Assembly (NCBI RefSeq): GCF_001307765.1
Contig: NZ_LKBA01000009.1
Location: forward strand, 30,399-94,398
Origin: Aliiroseovarius crassostreae
Lineage (GTDB): Bacteria > Pseudomonadota > Alphaproteobacteria > Rhodobacterales > Rhodobacteraceae
Direction of reading: 5' to 3'
DNA length: 64,000 nucleotides
Below, piece by piece: positions 18,827-27,904 of the stretch. The first letter of the stretch is position 1, and every line of letters starts with the position of its first letter. Made by a program: the position numbers and the translations under genes. The notes below the pieces were generated by a model that was not told the origin of the DNA, made no database searches, and saw nothing but the letters and a program-made list of their open reading frames with translations.

Positions 18827-19834
18827 ATGTCACCGACACGTAAAATCAGAATTGGCCTGAATGGGTTTGGCCGGATCGGCCGCTCGATCCTGCGCATCCT
18901 GCTGGCAGACCCGAGCGAGTTTGAGGTCGTTTTCATCAACGATATCGAGCCGTTGGATACCTGTGCCTATCTGTTCAAATATGACAGCGTGTTCGGGCCC
19001 TGGGCCGGCACGGTCGAAACCGGGCCGGAAGCGCTGATTGTCAACGGCCAGAGGATCCCGTTTCATGCCCATCCCGACATCAGCGTGATGGACCTGTCGG
19101 ATGTGGATATCGTGTTCGAATGCACCGGCATGGCGGGCAAACGCGCCATGGCCGAGCGAGGTCTGGCAGCGGGGGCCTCTCGGGTGCTGATTTCCGGCCC
19201 CTCGGACGAGGCGGACATGACCGTGGTTCTGGGCGCAAATGATGCGGATATTGCTGACCACAAGATCATCTCAAACGCCTCCTGCACCACCAACGCACTG
19301 GCTCCGCTGCTGGCAGTGATCGACCGGGAGTGGGGGTTGATCGGTGGACACATGACCACGGTGCATTGTTATACCGGAAGCCAGCCAACCGTGGACAAAC
19401 CCCGCGCCAACCCGGCGCGTTCGCGGGCCGCCGCCCTGTCAATGGTGCCCACCACCACTTCTGCACATCAGCTGGTCGGAAAAGTTCTGCCCGCGCTTGC
19501 AGGTAAAATTGAAGCCCGCGCCATCCGCGTGCCCACCGCCTCGGTCTCCTGCATTGACCTTGTGGTCGAAGTGGAACACGACATTCCCGAGGGTCTGGCC
19601 CGCGCCCGGCTGAAGGAGATTGCCCAGTCCAGCGCGGTGCTGGGATGGACCGAAGAGCCGCTGGTTTCGTCAGATCTGCGGATGCGCCCGGAAAGCCTGG
19701 TGATTTCAGGGCCTGAACTGTCGATCAGTCCTGGAGGGCTGCTGCGCGTCTTCGGCTGGTATGACAATGAATGGGGCTTTTCCAACCGAATGCTCGACAT
19801 GGCGCGGCGGATGCGGCAGGGTATGGATTGTTGA
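18827..19834 (+). CDS. gap: Type I glyceraldehyde-3-phosphate dehydrogenase
   Basis: A 335-residue GAPDH. The Rossmann NAD motif GLNGFGRIGRS opens the protein, and the catalytic nucleophile is Cys153 in SNASCTTNALAPL, with the paired histidine further on. It catalyses reversible oxidation and phosphorylation of glyceraldehyde 3-phosphate in the cytoplasm. No other glycolytic or Calvin gene is adjacent. Erythrose-4-phosphate dehydrogenase is a related possibility. The 170 bp upstream hold no gene that I could see. Confidence 0.9.
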   Translation: MSPTRKIRIGLNGFGRIGRSILRILLADPSEFEVVFINDIEPLDTCAYLFKYDSVFGPWAGTVETGPEALIVNGQRIPFHAHPDISVMDLSDVDIVFECTGMAGKRAMAERGLAAGASRVLISGPSDEADMTVVLGANDADIADHKIISNASCTTNALAPLLAVIDREWGLIGGHMTTVHCYTGSQPTVDKPRANPARSRAAALSMVPTTTSAHQLVGKVLPALAGKIEARAIRVPTASVSCIDLVVEVEHDIPEGLARARLKEIAQSSAVLGWTEEPLVSSDLRMRPESLVISGPELSISPGGLLRVFGWYDNEWGFSNRMLDMARRMRQGMDC

Positions 19835-19864
19835 CAATCCATCCAACCATCGGGCGAGGATCCC

Positions 19865-20230
19865 ATGACCGGCTATCTCACCACCCATGTTCTTGACACC
19901 GCACGCGGCTGCCCCGCCGAGGGCATTTCCATCACCCTGTTTCGCCTTATCGGGGATGCGCGGGAAGACATTGCTCAGGCCGTAACCAATTCAGATGGGC
20001 GGACCCACACGCCGATCCTGCCGCCTGACAGGTTTCAAACGGGTCAATACGAGCTGGTTTTCTCTTGCGGAGCCTATCTGCGCAAATCCGGGCAGGTCGG
20101 CGACTGGACCGGCGATGATCTGTTATTTCTTGATCAGGTGCCGATCCGTTTCGCCATGTCGCAAGAGGCACATTATCACGTGCCCCTACTGCTCTCCCCA
20201 TACGGCTATTCCACCTATCGGGGCAGCTAA
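19865..20230 (+). CDS. uraH: 5-hydroxyisourate hydrolase
   Basis: A 121-residue transthyretin-like protein that hydrolyses 5-hydroxyisourate in urate breakdown. The N-terminal LTTHVLDTARGCPAEG motif and the C-terminal signature tetrapeptide YRGS are both present. It starts 30 bp after gap and may share its transcript. No other purine catabolic gene is in the window. Confidence 0.93.
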   Translation: MTGYLTTHVLDTARGCPAEGISITLFRLIGDAREDIAQAVTNSDGRTHTPILPPDRFQTGQYELVFSCGAYLRKSGQVGDWTGDDLLFLDQVPIRFAMSQEAHYHVPLLLSPYGYSTYRGS

Positions 20231-20280
20231 GCGTTTCCGGGCAGATCTGGGTCACAACTGCAACCGGAAACGCCTTTTGT

Positions 20281-20826
20281 TCAGCTGCGCGACAACACGC
20301 TGGCGGGACGCGCCCGGAACAGGGCCTGTGTCAGCAAGCCCGCGATCACCGCTTTCACGATATCCCCCGGCACGAAGGGCGCCATGATCGCCGCGGACGC
20401 TGCCACCCCTTTGCCCGTCACAAAGACAAATCCAGCAATGCCAAACGCATAGACCACCACGATGCCGCCAATCATGGCTGCCAGCCCCGCGACCACAGCC
20501 AGGTTGCCTGCGCGCATCTTTTCAACAATCAGACCGATGACAAATGCGCCGATCGGGAAACCCACAAGAAACCCAGCGGTCGGTCCGGCGAACACTCCAA
20601 ACCCGCCACGGCCACCGGCCAGAAGCGGCAAACCGATTGCCACAAGCAGCAAAAACAGCAGCACCGCCAGCGCACCGCGACGGGCCCCCAGCACCGTACC
20701 GCACAACATCACCCCAAGGCTTTGCGCCGTGATTGGCACCCCGAACCCCAGCGCAATCGGCGGGATCAGCCCCAGCGCGGCAATCAACGCCGCAAACAGC
20801 GCAATCAAAGTCACATTCCGTTCCAT
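20281..20826 (-). CDS. bioY: Biotin transporter substrate-binding membrane protein BioY
   Basis: A 181-residue, six-helix S component of the biotin ECF importer. It binds biotin in the inner membrane. The glycine-rich ARRGALAVLLFLLLVAIGLPLLAGGRGG region and the TAGFLVGFPIGAFVIG segment are typical. The ATG at 20826 has AAGGAG eight bases upstream; a GTG at 20835 is too close to that site. It is last in the bioM-bioN-bioY operon. Confidence 0.93.
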   Translation of the reverse strand: MERNVTLIALFAALIAALGLIPPIALGFGVPITAQSLGVMLCGTVLGARRGALAVLLFLLLVAIGLPLLAGGRGGFGVFAGPTAGFLVGFPIGAFVIGLIVEKMRAGNLAVVAGLAAMIGGIVVVYAFGIAGFVFVTGKGVAASAAIMAPFVPGDIVKAVIAGLLTQALFRARPASVLSRS

Positions 20827-20850
20827 AACCCTCACTCCTTCAGGATCGTA

Positions 20851-21476
20851 TTATTTATTTGTGTCTGACATCTGCATGGCCTGAAACCCACCCCTTGCGC
20901 GCAAGGCATCGGCCACATGATCCGCATCATCCAGCGCCTGCACCGTAAAAGGTAGCACGATACGCCAGCCGGGCCGGCGGGTCGAACGCGCCTGCCACGC
21001 CATGCGCAACCCCTGCCCTTTCTCAACCAGAACCGGTGTGAAACGGATGACCAGAGCGATTGCGATTTCAAGCGCCTCCGCCCGCAGCCCAACCCGCCGC
21101 AACGGCCGGGTGATCCAGCGGATCACCGCAATGAAATCCGACAGGCGCGTGGTCATGGTGACAAGATTGGCCAGCCCGACCGCCGTCATCATCCGCAGAA
21201 CGATCACACTGCCCGCCTCGTAATCTGCGGTGACCAGATGCCAGGCCGCCATCAGGGCCACAAACGGCCAGATCACCCGCACCGCGCGCCAGCCCGCTTT
21301 GGCAAATTCCATTCCGGGCAGCGCATAGAGCACCACCATCAGGGCAAAACCCGCCAGCTGCGGTGGGATCGTGCGCGCCGAGAAAAGGGCGACAGTTGCG
21401 CCCCCCAAAAGCGCCAGCTTAACCCCGGCGGGCCAATCATGTGGGGGGTCTTAATTGGCGAGGTCAGCGAGATCAT
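20851..21476 (-). pseudogene. bioN: Biotin ECF transporter transmembrane subunit BioN, frameshifted near its N-terminus
   Basis: The T component of the BioMNY importer, which couples BioY to the BioM ATPase. The expected start is the ATG at 21476-21474, which has a strong AAGGAGAG site and reads MISLTSPIKTP. The conserved continuation HDWPAGVKLALLGG lies in another frame. One extra base in the run of six C (plus-strand G6 at 21443-21448) would join the two into a normal BioN. As written, only a TTG at 21408 starts the conserved frame, which would lose the N-terminus. This is either a base-calling error in a homopolymer or a real lesion. The rest, including the C-terminal A-x-x-x-R-G coupling segment, is intact. 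Confidence 0.75.
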
Positions 21477-22170
21477 TACTCTCTCCTTGCCGCGCCATTT
21501 CATCCAGATAGGCAGGCAGCAGAGTATCCGGCGCCCCCTGCCCCACCAAACGGCCCTGATCCAGCCAGATCACATCGTCATACCCGGTCAGGTCCTCTGG
21601 CGCATGGGTCACATGCAATAGGTGGCCATCATAGCGGGCAAGACGCCGTGTCAACTGTGCCCGAATGGGCAGGTCCAGACCGGAAAAGGGTTCATCAAGG
21701 ATCAACCATTTCGGGCGCATCGCCAACACTGACATCAGGCACAAAAGTTGCTTTTGCCCCTGTGACAGCTGACTGACATGAGCATCTCGCCAATGTGTTA
21801 CCTGATAGTCTGCAAGCCATGTTAGAGCCTGTTTTTCTGCCGCCTCCCTCGTCTCTCCCATCTGGGTCAGACCAAAACACAGCTCTTCCAGAACCGTGGG
21901 GAAAATAATCTGGTGATCCGGATTCTGAAACAGGATCCCAACAGCGGACAACGCCGCTTTGCGATTTTTGGAAGGAGAGATGCCGGCGACCCTGATTTCG
22001 CCCGTATCCGGGTCCAAAAGGCCGGCCACAAGGCGAGACAGCGTGGTTTTCCCGGACCCATTGCGCCCAACAACCCCCACGCGCCGCGCAGAGACCGACA
22101 GTGACACATCCGCCAGGATTGCCTTTCCATCGCGTGCATAAGATACGTCGTCAAACCGTATCCCGTTCAT
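21451..22170 (-). CDS. bioM: Biotin ECF transporter ATP-binding protein BioM
   Basis: An ABC ATPase of about 239 residues that powers the BioMNY biotin importer. Walker A is GRNGSGKTT, the signature is LSQGQKQLLCL and Walker B is WLILDEPFSGLD. The ATG at 22170 (MNGIRFDDVSYARDG) fits the family N-terminus; earlier in-frame starts up to 22221 add a Gln/Met-rich tail not expected in BioM. It overlaps bioN by 26 bases. No BioR box was seen upstream. Confidence 0.9.
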   Translation of the reverse strand: MNGIRFDDVSYARDGKAILADVSLSVSARRVGVVGRNGSGKTTLSRLVAGLLDPDTGEIRVAGISPSKNRKAALSAVGILFQNPDHQIIFPTVLEELCFGLTQMGETREAAEKQALTWLADYQVTHWRDAHVSQLSQGQKQLLCLMSVLAMRPKWLILDEPFSGLDLPIRAQLTRRLARYDGHLLHVTHAPEDLTGYDDVIWLDQGRLVGQGAPDTLLPAYLDEMARQGESNDLADLAN

Positions 22171-22397
22171 GGGCTGCTGCTGTTGCATGTGTTGCATCGG
22201 TCCCGAAAATCTCCCGGCCATCCACCGGATTCGTTCATTGGCAGGGTTTTACGCGCATCGCACCATAAATGCCGCAAGAAAATGCACCAACATCATTTGG
22301 GAAAACCTGGGCTGCGCATCAATCATTGAACACCCCTCAGATTGAGACCCCCCGTAATCAGCCTTGATGCACCAATGGATGAGTAGATCCGGGCAGG
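22171..22397. other. Intergenic region upstream of bioM, downstream of the ynj-like operon
   Basis: Both flanking genes are on the minus strand. The 227 bp should contain the bioM promoter and the end of the ynjD transcript. I see no coding potential, no strong hairpin with a U-tract and no BioR box. Confidence 0.4.
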
Positions 22398-23048
22398 TTA
22401 GAGACTGTTTTTGGACGAATTCTCCCCTAAAACCACAAGCGACCCGGCGGCGGCCAAGGCATCCTCCCGATCATGGGTCACCATCAGAACAGGCAGGTTT
22501 TGCGACCTCGCCTGCTCAAACACAACTGCGCGGATCTGATGGCGCAAGGTTTCGTCCAGCCCTGAGAACGGCTCATCCAGAAGAAGGGCCCGCGGCCGTG
22601 AAAGCAGGACACGCATCAACGCCACACGTGCACGCTGCCCCCCCGATAGCGTCGCAGGATCGCGGTCTGCAAATCCTTCCAACCCAACTTGTGCCAGTGC
22701 GTGTTCTACCGTGGCCCTGCGCTGTTCACGCCGGCCTCCGGGCGCCAGACCAAACGCCAAGTTCCCGCCGACCGACAGGTGTGGAAACAACAGGGCATCC
22801 TGGAAAAGGATCCCAATCCGGCGCAAATGAGGAGGCCTGTCGGTAATGTCCTCTCCGTTCAATATGATCCTGCCGCGCAGATCAAAAGCCGGAGCCAAGG
22901 ATCCGATCACGGCAGACAGAAGGGTCGATTTCCCAACCCCGGATGGCCCCATGAGCGTCAGCACCTCTCCGGGACTGATATGCCGGTCCAATGACACCAA
23001 CGGCGTTTTATTGTGAGTGATTTCGACCCTATTCAGGCTCAATCCCAT
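22398..23048 (-). CDS. ynjD: ABC transporter ATP-binding protein, YnjD-like
   Basis: An ABC ATPase of about 216 residues with Walker A GPSGVGKST, the segment RRIGILFQDALLFPHLSVG, signature LSGGQRARVAL and Walker B ALLLDEPFSGLD. The segments around GILFQDALLF and DPATLSGGQRARVAL closely resemble E. coli YnjD. The ATG at 23048 has AAGGA seven bases upstream; earlier in-frame starts lie inside ynjC. It is the last gene of ynjF-ynjB-ynjC-ynjD. The substrate of YnjBCD is not established; it resembles thiamine and sulfate/iron importers. Confidence 0.82.
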   Translation of the reverse strand: MGLSLNRVEITHNKTPLVSLDRHISPGEVLTLMGPSGVGKSTLLSAVIGSLAPAFDLRGRIILNGEDITDRPPHLRRIGILFQDALLFPHLSVGGNLAFGLAPGGRREQRRATVEHALAQVGLEGFADRDPATLSGGQRARVALMRVLLSRPRALLLDEPFSGLDETLRHQIRAVVFEQARSQNLPVLMVTHDREDALAAAGSLVVLGENSSKNSL

Positions 23049-23052
23049 GGAT

Positions 23053-24753
23053 TTATCCTTCATGTCGCAACCCCAATCTATTGCGCCAGACCAGCGCAGG
23101 GACCAACAGTGCCAGGGCGAAAGGCGCAAGCGCCACCACGGTCTGCAACAACGCAAACACACCAATCGCGCGACGATCGCCCCCGGATGACAGGGCCAGA
23201 GCTTCAGTTGTCAGGGTTTCCACCCGGCCGCCGCCCATCAGCAGGGTTGGCAGATATTGCCCAACCGAAACCGCCACGCCGACCGCAAGCGCCGTCAGGA
23301 CTGGTCCCAACAGCATTGGCAGGCGGATCTGCCAAAACACCCGGTTCGCAGAAGCGCCAAGCGACGCCGCCACCAAAGCCTGCCGCTGATCCCATTGTCG
23401 CCACGGATCCTGAAGAGAAAGGCGCATGTAAGGCAACACAAAGACCAGATGAGCCAGCAGCACCCCTGCCCTGCCCGTCTCGATCCCAAACGACAGCATC
23501 AAGGTCTGTAAGCCCGGCAGGAACGCGGTTTGCGGCACCAGAAGCGGCAGATACAGAAGCCACATCCCACGGCTGCTCAGACGTTTGCCCTGACGCTCTT
23601 CTGCTTCAAGGCATCCTATGGTCAGAAACAGACCCAAACTCACCACAATTCCGGCAATCAAAGCGGTTTCAAGCGTGGCATTCAGGCTGCCCGTGGCATG
23701 TCGTTGCCAGCTGCGCAGGGTAAACTGGTCCGGCAACAGGTCAGGAAAGGTCCAAAACCCAGCAAATGACCAAACCAACATTCCCAACAGGCCCAGCATG
23801 AGCCACAGAACGACGCTGAACGCCAAGAACAGCCCTCCACCCCGTGCGGCACCATCCACCTCAAACCGAACGCCACGCGCCACCAGAAGGCCACAGAGAC
23901 CCGCCAACACCCGTTCCAGCCCCCACCATAGGGCGAGCCCCCCCAGAACCAGCCCAAATTGCAGCAATGCGCCCGCAGCGGCGCGCAATCTGAACGCCAG
24001 ATCGGGGTCCGACATCCAGCGCACAATCTGAACAGAAAGGGTGGACGGCGTGGAAGGCCCAAGGATGACCGCAACGTCAACCACAGACATGGACCATGCC
24101 AGCACAACCAAAACCGGCAGTCGAATCCGTTGATAAATGGCGGGGAACACAGCGATCAGCCAACCTGCGACACGCCCATAGCCCAGGGATTGCGCCACAA
24201 TCAGCCGCCGGTCTCCCCCAACCTGGCCCAACGCAGCAATGGACATCAACAACAGGAACGGAACTTCTTTCATCACCATTCCCGCGATCAGCGAAAGCCC
24301 CGCCGGGTCCTGCAGGATCAACAGATCCGGCGGTCGCTCCCACCCGGTCAGACCGGGTGAGATCAGTCGAAACACCCAACCGGATGGCGCAATGAGGAAC
24401 GCGAACCCAAAGGCTGCTGCCGCATGCGGCACCGACAGTAATGGCGAGAGCGCGCGTTCAACCCAGGCAAACCATCGGGTGCCCGACCACCCCGCGAGAA
24501 TCAGCGCCACAATGAGCAGTGACAAAGCGGCTGCCGCAAAACCGGTGGTCAGAGACAGCCAAACCGATGCCCCCAACCCCGGCCAGGCCAACAGGTCCCG
24601 AAACGGCTCGGTCGATGGGCCGACATAGCCTGCGGCGGGCAGATGGCCAAAAGCGGGTAGGACCACGCCATAGAGTCCGGCAAAAACCGGGCCAAGCAGC
24701 ACCAGAAGGGTCAAGCCCGGTAAGACAGACAATAGGCTGGCTCGGTTTGACAT
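23053..24753 (-). CDS. ynjC: ABC transporter permease, two-domain, YnjC-like
   Basis: A 566-residue inner-membrane permease with about twelve helices arranged as two fused permease domains. Each domain has an EAA-type loop (for example VAQSLGYGRVAGWLIAVFPAIY and VAASLGASANRVFWQIRLPMLL) that contacts the ATPase. The ThiP/FbpB-like fused architecture is shared with YnjC. It lies between the binding protein and the ATPase in one operon. Specificity is unknown. Confidence 0.82.
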   Translation of the reverse strand: MSNRASLLSVLPGLTLLVLLGPVFAGLYGVVLPAFGHLPAAGYVGPSTEPFRDLLAWPGLGASVWLSLTTGFAAAALSLLIVALILAGWSGTRWFAWVERALSPLLSVPHAAAAFGFAFLIAPSGWVFRLISPGLTGWERPPDLLILQDPAGLSLIAGMVMKEVPFLLLMSIAALGQVGGDRRLIVAQSLGYGRVAGWLIAVFPAIYQRIRLPVLVVLAWSMSVVDVAVILGPSTPSTLSVQIVRWMSDPDLAFRLRAAAGALLQFGLVLGGLALWWGLERVLAGLCGLLVARGVRFEVDGAARGGGLFLAFSVVLWLMLGLLGMLVWSFAGFWTFPDLLPDQFTLRSWQRHATGSLNATLETALIAGIVVSLGLFLTIGCLEAEERQGKRLSSRGMWLLYLPLLVPQTAFLPGLQTLMLSFGIETGRAGVLLAHLVFVLPYMRLSLQDPWRQWDQRQALVAASLGASANRVFWQIRLPMLLGPVLTALAVGVAVSVGQYLPTLLMGGGRVETLTTEALALSSGGDRRAIGVFALLQTVVALAPFALALLVPALVWRNRLGLRHEG

Positions 24754-24806
24754 TCACGCTCCCGACTGACGCATATCAGTCCCTAAACAGGCGAATAGAG
24801 ACAATT

Positions 24807-26015
24807 TTACTGCGACACACCGTAACGGGTTTGCCAGTCTTCCGAAATGCGCGTCATCCAGCTCGGATGAGGTTCAGCCTGCGCTTGCCCCAACTCTTCC
24901 GGCGACAAGGTCGCAATCCCCAAATCGAGGTCGGCAAACCGGGCTTTATCAGCATCAGACAACGCTGCAACATCCAGCACCGTGCCATATCCAAGCACAT
25001 TCGGATCCTGGGCTCGGGCCTGCGCTTCTGGGCTCAGCAGAAAGTCGGCCAGAACCATGGCCCCTTCCTTGGAACCGGAATTATAGGGAATTGCCACGAA
25101 GGAGGCATTGCCAATGGTACCCTTTTGCAGGACGAATGTGCGGACCGTGTCAGGCAACTCATAGTTTGCAATGGCTGTTGACGCCGCACCTGGGCTGAAG
25201 GAAATCGCCAGATCCAGCTCTCCGTCATTGATCAGCTGGATTTGTCTGGTTCCGTTGGGAGGATACGCCCTGCCCTCGCGCCACAGAACCGGAGTGAGCT
25301 CTTCCAGATATGCCCAAAGCGGTCCGGTTACGTCGGCATAGGTTTCATCCGACATCGGTTGCGACAACAACGTGGGGTCTTCGATCAGGTCAACCAGCAT
25401 CTGTTTGAGAAACGTGGTTCCCAGAAAGTCAGGCGGTTGAGGATAGGTAAATCGACCCGGATGCGCTTTTGCCCACTCAAGGATCTGCTTGGCCGACAGC
25501 AAAGGCGCATCGATATCTGCAGTGTCATACATGAACACGACCTGCGCCATCGCCCAAGGACTTTCATATCCTTCAACCGGAACGGTGAAATCGGTGCGTA
25601 CCGTTTTGCCCTCAACATCAACATACCGCCAGCCGGGAAGCTGTTCGGCAAAAGGCCCAAACAACAGGTTTGCTTCTTTCATCGAAGCAAAATTCGCACC
25701 ATTGATCCAGATAAGATCAATCGCACCATCATCGTCCTTACCCGCCTGTTTTTCCACAAGCACCCGCGTCACCGCATCCGCCGTATCGGTCAACTTCACA
25801 TGTTCAACCGTCACCCCATATGCTTCCTGCACCCGCTGGCCCGCCCAGGCAATAAACGCATTGGTCGTCGGCGATCCGCCCCAGGCATTCCAATAGACAG
25901 TTTGCCCCTCAGCTTTTTGGAGCACGTCACTCCAGTTGCCCGGATCTGTGTCGGCCTGCGCAGAGAACGGGACCAACGCCCCGAAAACGGCTGCCTTCAA
26001 CATTGTTTTGATCAT
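24807..26015 (-). CDS. ynjB: ABC transporter periplasmic binding protein, YnjB-like
   Basis: A secreted binding protein of about 402 residues. The signal peptide MIKTMLKAAVFGALVPFSAQA is followed by a mature protein that matches the YnjB family: AEGQTVYWNAWGGSPTTN, KLTDTADAVTRVLVEKQAG and DGAIDLIWINGANF. The ATG at 26015 has GGAGA just upstream; the ATG at 26033 lacks a good site. It starts 24 bp after the CDP-alcohol phosphotransferase gene. The ligand is not known; a thiamine-transporter label would be a guess from fold alone. Confidence 0.85.
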   Translation of the reverse strand: MIKTMLKAAVFGALVPFSAQADTDPGNWSDVLQKAEGQTVYWNAWGGSPTTNAFIAWAGQRVQEAYGVTVEHVKLTDTADAVTRVLVEKQAGKDDDGAIDLIWINGANFASMKEANLLFGPFAEQLPGWRYVDVEGKTVRTDFTVPVEGYESPWAMAQVVFMYDTADIDAPLLSAKQILEWAKAHPGRFTYPQPPDFLGTTFLKQMLVDLIEDPTLLSQPMSDETYADVTGPLWAYLEELTPVLWREGRAYPPNGTRQIQLINDGELDLAISFSPGAASTAIANYELPDTVRTFVLQKGTIGNASFVAIPYNSGSKEGAMVLADFLLSPEAQARAQDPNVLGYGTVLDVAALSDADKARFADLDLGIATLSPEELGQAQAEPHPSWMTRISEDWQTRYGVSQ

Positions 26016-26039
26016 GGTCTCTCCATCTTTCATATCAGG

Positions 26040-26657
26040 TCAGAACAGTTTGGACGCGCCAAATACGCGCAACCCGGCCGTGAGGAAGCAAAGGATACCG
26101 AACCCCCAGGCCAAAACCGGGAAAATTGCTGGGAAGAGGCAAAGAATTGCAAAAAATGCAATAGTTTCAGTGCCTTCTAGAACTCCATTGGAGTAATATA
26201 GCGTTTTCACACCTTGCGCGCGCGTCTCTATGCCAGCTTTGGCCGCCAGAATGGCATATCCAAGAAAGCTGGCGCCATTGGCATAGAAGGACAAAAGCAG
26301 AAAGGCCCCAGCAGAAGCGTTGGTCGCGGGGTCCGCAAGGACAAATGCGAACGGAACAGCCCCGTAAAAAACAAAGTCGCAAACGATGTCGAGATAGCCT
26401 CCAAATGCGGTCGGCCCGCGTGTTCGAGCCACCGCACCGTCAAGCCCATCCGCCAGTCGAGAAAGCAACATGAAGACAAGAGCAACAGAATAGATTTGCG
26501 CAACGATAAGGCCGGCAGCAATCAGCCCCAACCCAAGCCCAATCAGGGTCACCATATTGGCAGAGATACCCAACGCCGCCACGCCCTGCCCCATTTTATT
26601 CAACGGAGGATCAATCAGTTTTCGCATGACACGGTCGAGCATCAGTTTCTTGTTCAT
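26040..26657 (-). CDS. ynjF: CDP-alcohol phosphatidyltransferase family protein, YnjF-like
   Basis: A membrane protein of about 205 residues with the full CDP-alcohol phosphotransferase motif D-x2-DG-x2-AR-x8-G-x3-D-x3-D, read as DGLDGAVARTRG then GGYLDIVCD. Enzymes of this family transfer a phospho-alcohol from a CDP-activated donor. The start is uncertain: ATGs at 26642, 26657 and 26696 are possible, and the family N-terminus MLDR corresponds to 26642. It is the first gene of an operon with the YnjBCD-like importer, the same association as in E. coli ynjBCDEF, where YnjF is also uncharacterised. Confidence 0.82.
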   Translation of the reverse strand: MNKKLMLDRVMRKLIDPPLNKMGQGVAALGISANMVTLIGLGLGLIAAGLIVAQIYSVALVFMLLSRLADGLDGAVARTRGPTAFGGYLDIVCDFVFYGAVPFAFVLADPATNASAGAFLLLSFYANGASFLGYAILAAKAGIETRAQGVKTLYYSNGVLEGTETIAFFAILCLFPAIFPVLAWGFGILCFLTAGLRVFGASKLF

Positions 26658-26783
26658 CTTGTTGGTTTCGGATCTCGTCACCATCCGGTCTAGGAGGAAT
26701 AACGCCCTTGGTCCATTGCGCAAACAGAAACGTGAGAACTTGTTAAAACGGCAAGTCCGGTCCCGCGGGCCTGAGACACAGGA

Positions 26784-26802
26784 AGGTTTCGCGGCGAAAC
26801 CT
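26784..26802. promoter_or_regulatory. parS-like palindrome downstream of parB
   Basis: A 19-bp perfect palindrome with arms AGGTTTCGC and GCGAAACCT around a central G. The GTTTCG/CGAAAC core recurs at 27827-27841 inside parB and at 29382-29398 upstream of parA. A set of such sites around parAB is expected for a plasmid centromere. Confidence 0.65.
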
Positions 26803-26805
26803 CCT

Positions 26806-27903
26806 TCAGTCCGAGAGGAGTGCTGTAAGTTCAGCAGTCAGAGCCTCTATAATGGCTTCGTCCACACCAGCCCCTTCCAACCGAAGAAAAAATCCGCTGG
26901 CATCTTTGCCGGACTTTATGACCACAGGCTCCCCACGGCGAAGAGCCTTGAACCGATCTTTGGCGGAAACTGCTTTTCGTGAATTTTTCGGACGCCCCCC
27001 TCGAGTACTGTCTTTTGGGCCTTCTTCCGCCGCTTCAATCACCGGCAACAGAGCTGACCATTCCTCCTCAGCAGAGTGCAGCTCTCCATGGGCAAGGCGC
27101 TCACGCAAGGCTTGAACATGCCCCATGCGCAAGGCACCCGCTAGACGCAGCCCCTGCTTCTCCGTCAGTTCCGACGCAAACAACATCAGGTCACCCATCT
27201 CTTCAAAGACATGTGCAAACGAACGCACCTTCGATCGCTTTGCTTTGGACGCCGACGCAAACAAGGCGGACACTGCGTCCTCAACAGTCTCAAATGCGCC
27301 CTTTTGGGTCGAAATCACGGCAATTCTTCCGCGCTCAAAGTGGCTCAGCTGTGAACGCACCTCGTTTTCTTCGACCATGGCGACAAATGCGTCCGGAACA
27401 GTCTCTATGGGCTTGATTAGAGCCTTAACTGTCTTGAATTGATCCCGCCCGGTTTCAGCAAGGAGATCTTTGACTGCCAGGACACGCCTAAACCCGGAAA
27501 CAACGCCAAAACGGTGAGGGTTGCTTGCGTCGTTCAACTCGTAAAGCTCTACGGGCAGTCGAAGCCCATTGGCCGAAATCGAGGTCTTCAGTTCCTCAAG
27601 CTCAACTGGGTCGATATTCACGCGATCCCTGATCATATCCTCAAGGTCGATCTTACTCAGATCAACCTCTACCATGACAAGACCTCGCCCTCGGGCGACC
27701 CGAAGCTCGTCAGCATCTGCGGCGTCTTTCGCAATTTTTTCCCGCGATGCCGTATCCAGAACGGGGCTTTGACCAGCCGCGTCCGCCGCCACTTGGGCAA
27801 TCGGCGCCATGGCACCTTTCATGGGGGTTTCGCGGCGAAACTCTTGCTCCAGCCTATCCAGATCAGCTGCTGAAGGGGCTTGTAGTTTCCGTCGTTTTGC
27901 CAT
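26806..27903 (-). CDS. parB: ParB/RepB-family partition protein
   Basis: A 365-residue centromere-binding protein for replicon partition. The ParB nuclease/CTPase-like domain has the GFRR box (VVSGFRRVLAV) and the ENEVRSQLS motif; the central helical region would bind parS. The ATG at 27903 follows a GAGGAGG site and the parA stop by one base; an ATG at 27924 lies inside parA. A parS-like palindrome is embedded in codons 22-26 (FRRET), so the gene carries its own binding site. It forms an operon with parA. Confidence 0.9.
   Translation of the reverse strand: MAKRRKLQAPSAADLDRLEQEFRRETPMKGAMAPIAQVAADAAGQSPVLDTASREKIAKDAADADELRVARGRGLVMVEVDLSKIDLEDMIRDRVNIDPVELEELKTSISANGLRLPVELYELNDASNPHRFGVVSGFRRVLAVKDLLAETGRDQFKTVKALIKPIETVPDAFVAMVEENEVRSQLSHFERGRIAVISTQKGAFETVEDAVSALFASASKAKRSKVRSFAHVFEEMGDLMLFASELTEKQGLRLAGALRMGHVQALRERLAHGELHSAEEEWSALLPVIEAAEEGPKDSTRGGRPKNSRKAVSAKDRFKALRRGEPVVIKSGKDASGFFLRLEGAGVDEAIIEALTAELTALLSD
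27827..27841. promoter_or_regulatory. parS-like palindrome inside the parB coding sequence
   Basis: GTTTCGC-G-GCGAAAC, a 15-bp perfect palindrome identical in its core to the one after parB. It overlaps codons 22-26 of parB. Confidence 0.6.
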
Positions 27904-27904
27904 C

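Noticed and set aside
22171..22420. BioR box before bioM
   Set aside because: No TTATNNATAA-type sequence was found there.
22398..26033. Assignment as a thiamine transporter (thiBPQ) with TPP riboswitch
   Set aside because: The fused permease fold is ThiP-like, but the binding protein and the linked CDP-alcohol phosphotransferase match the Ynj set, and no TPP riboswitch core was found upstream.
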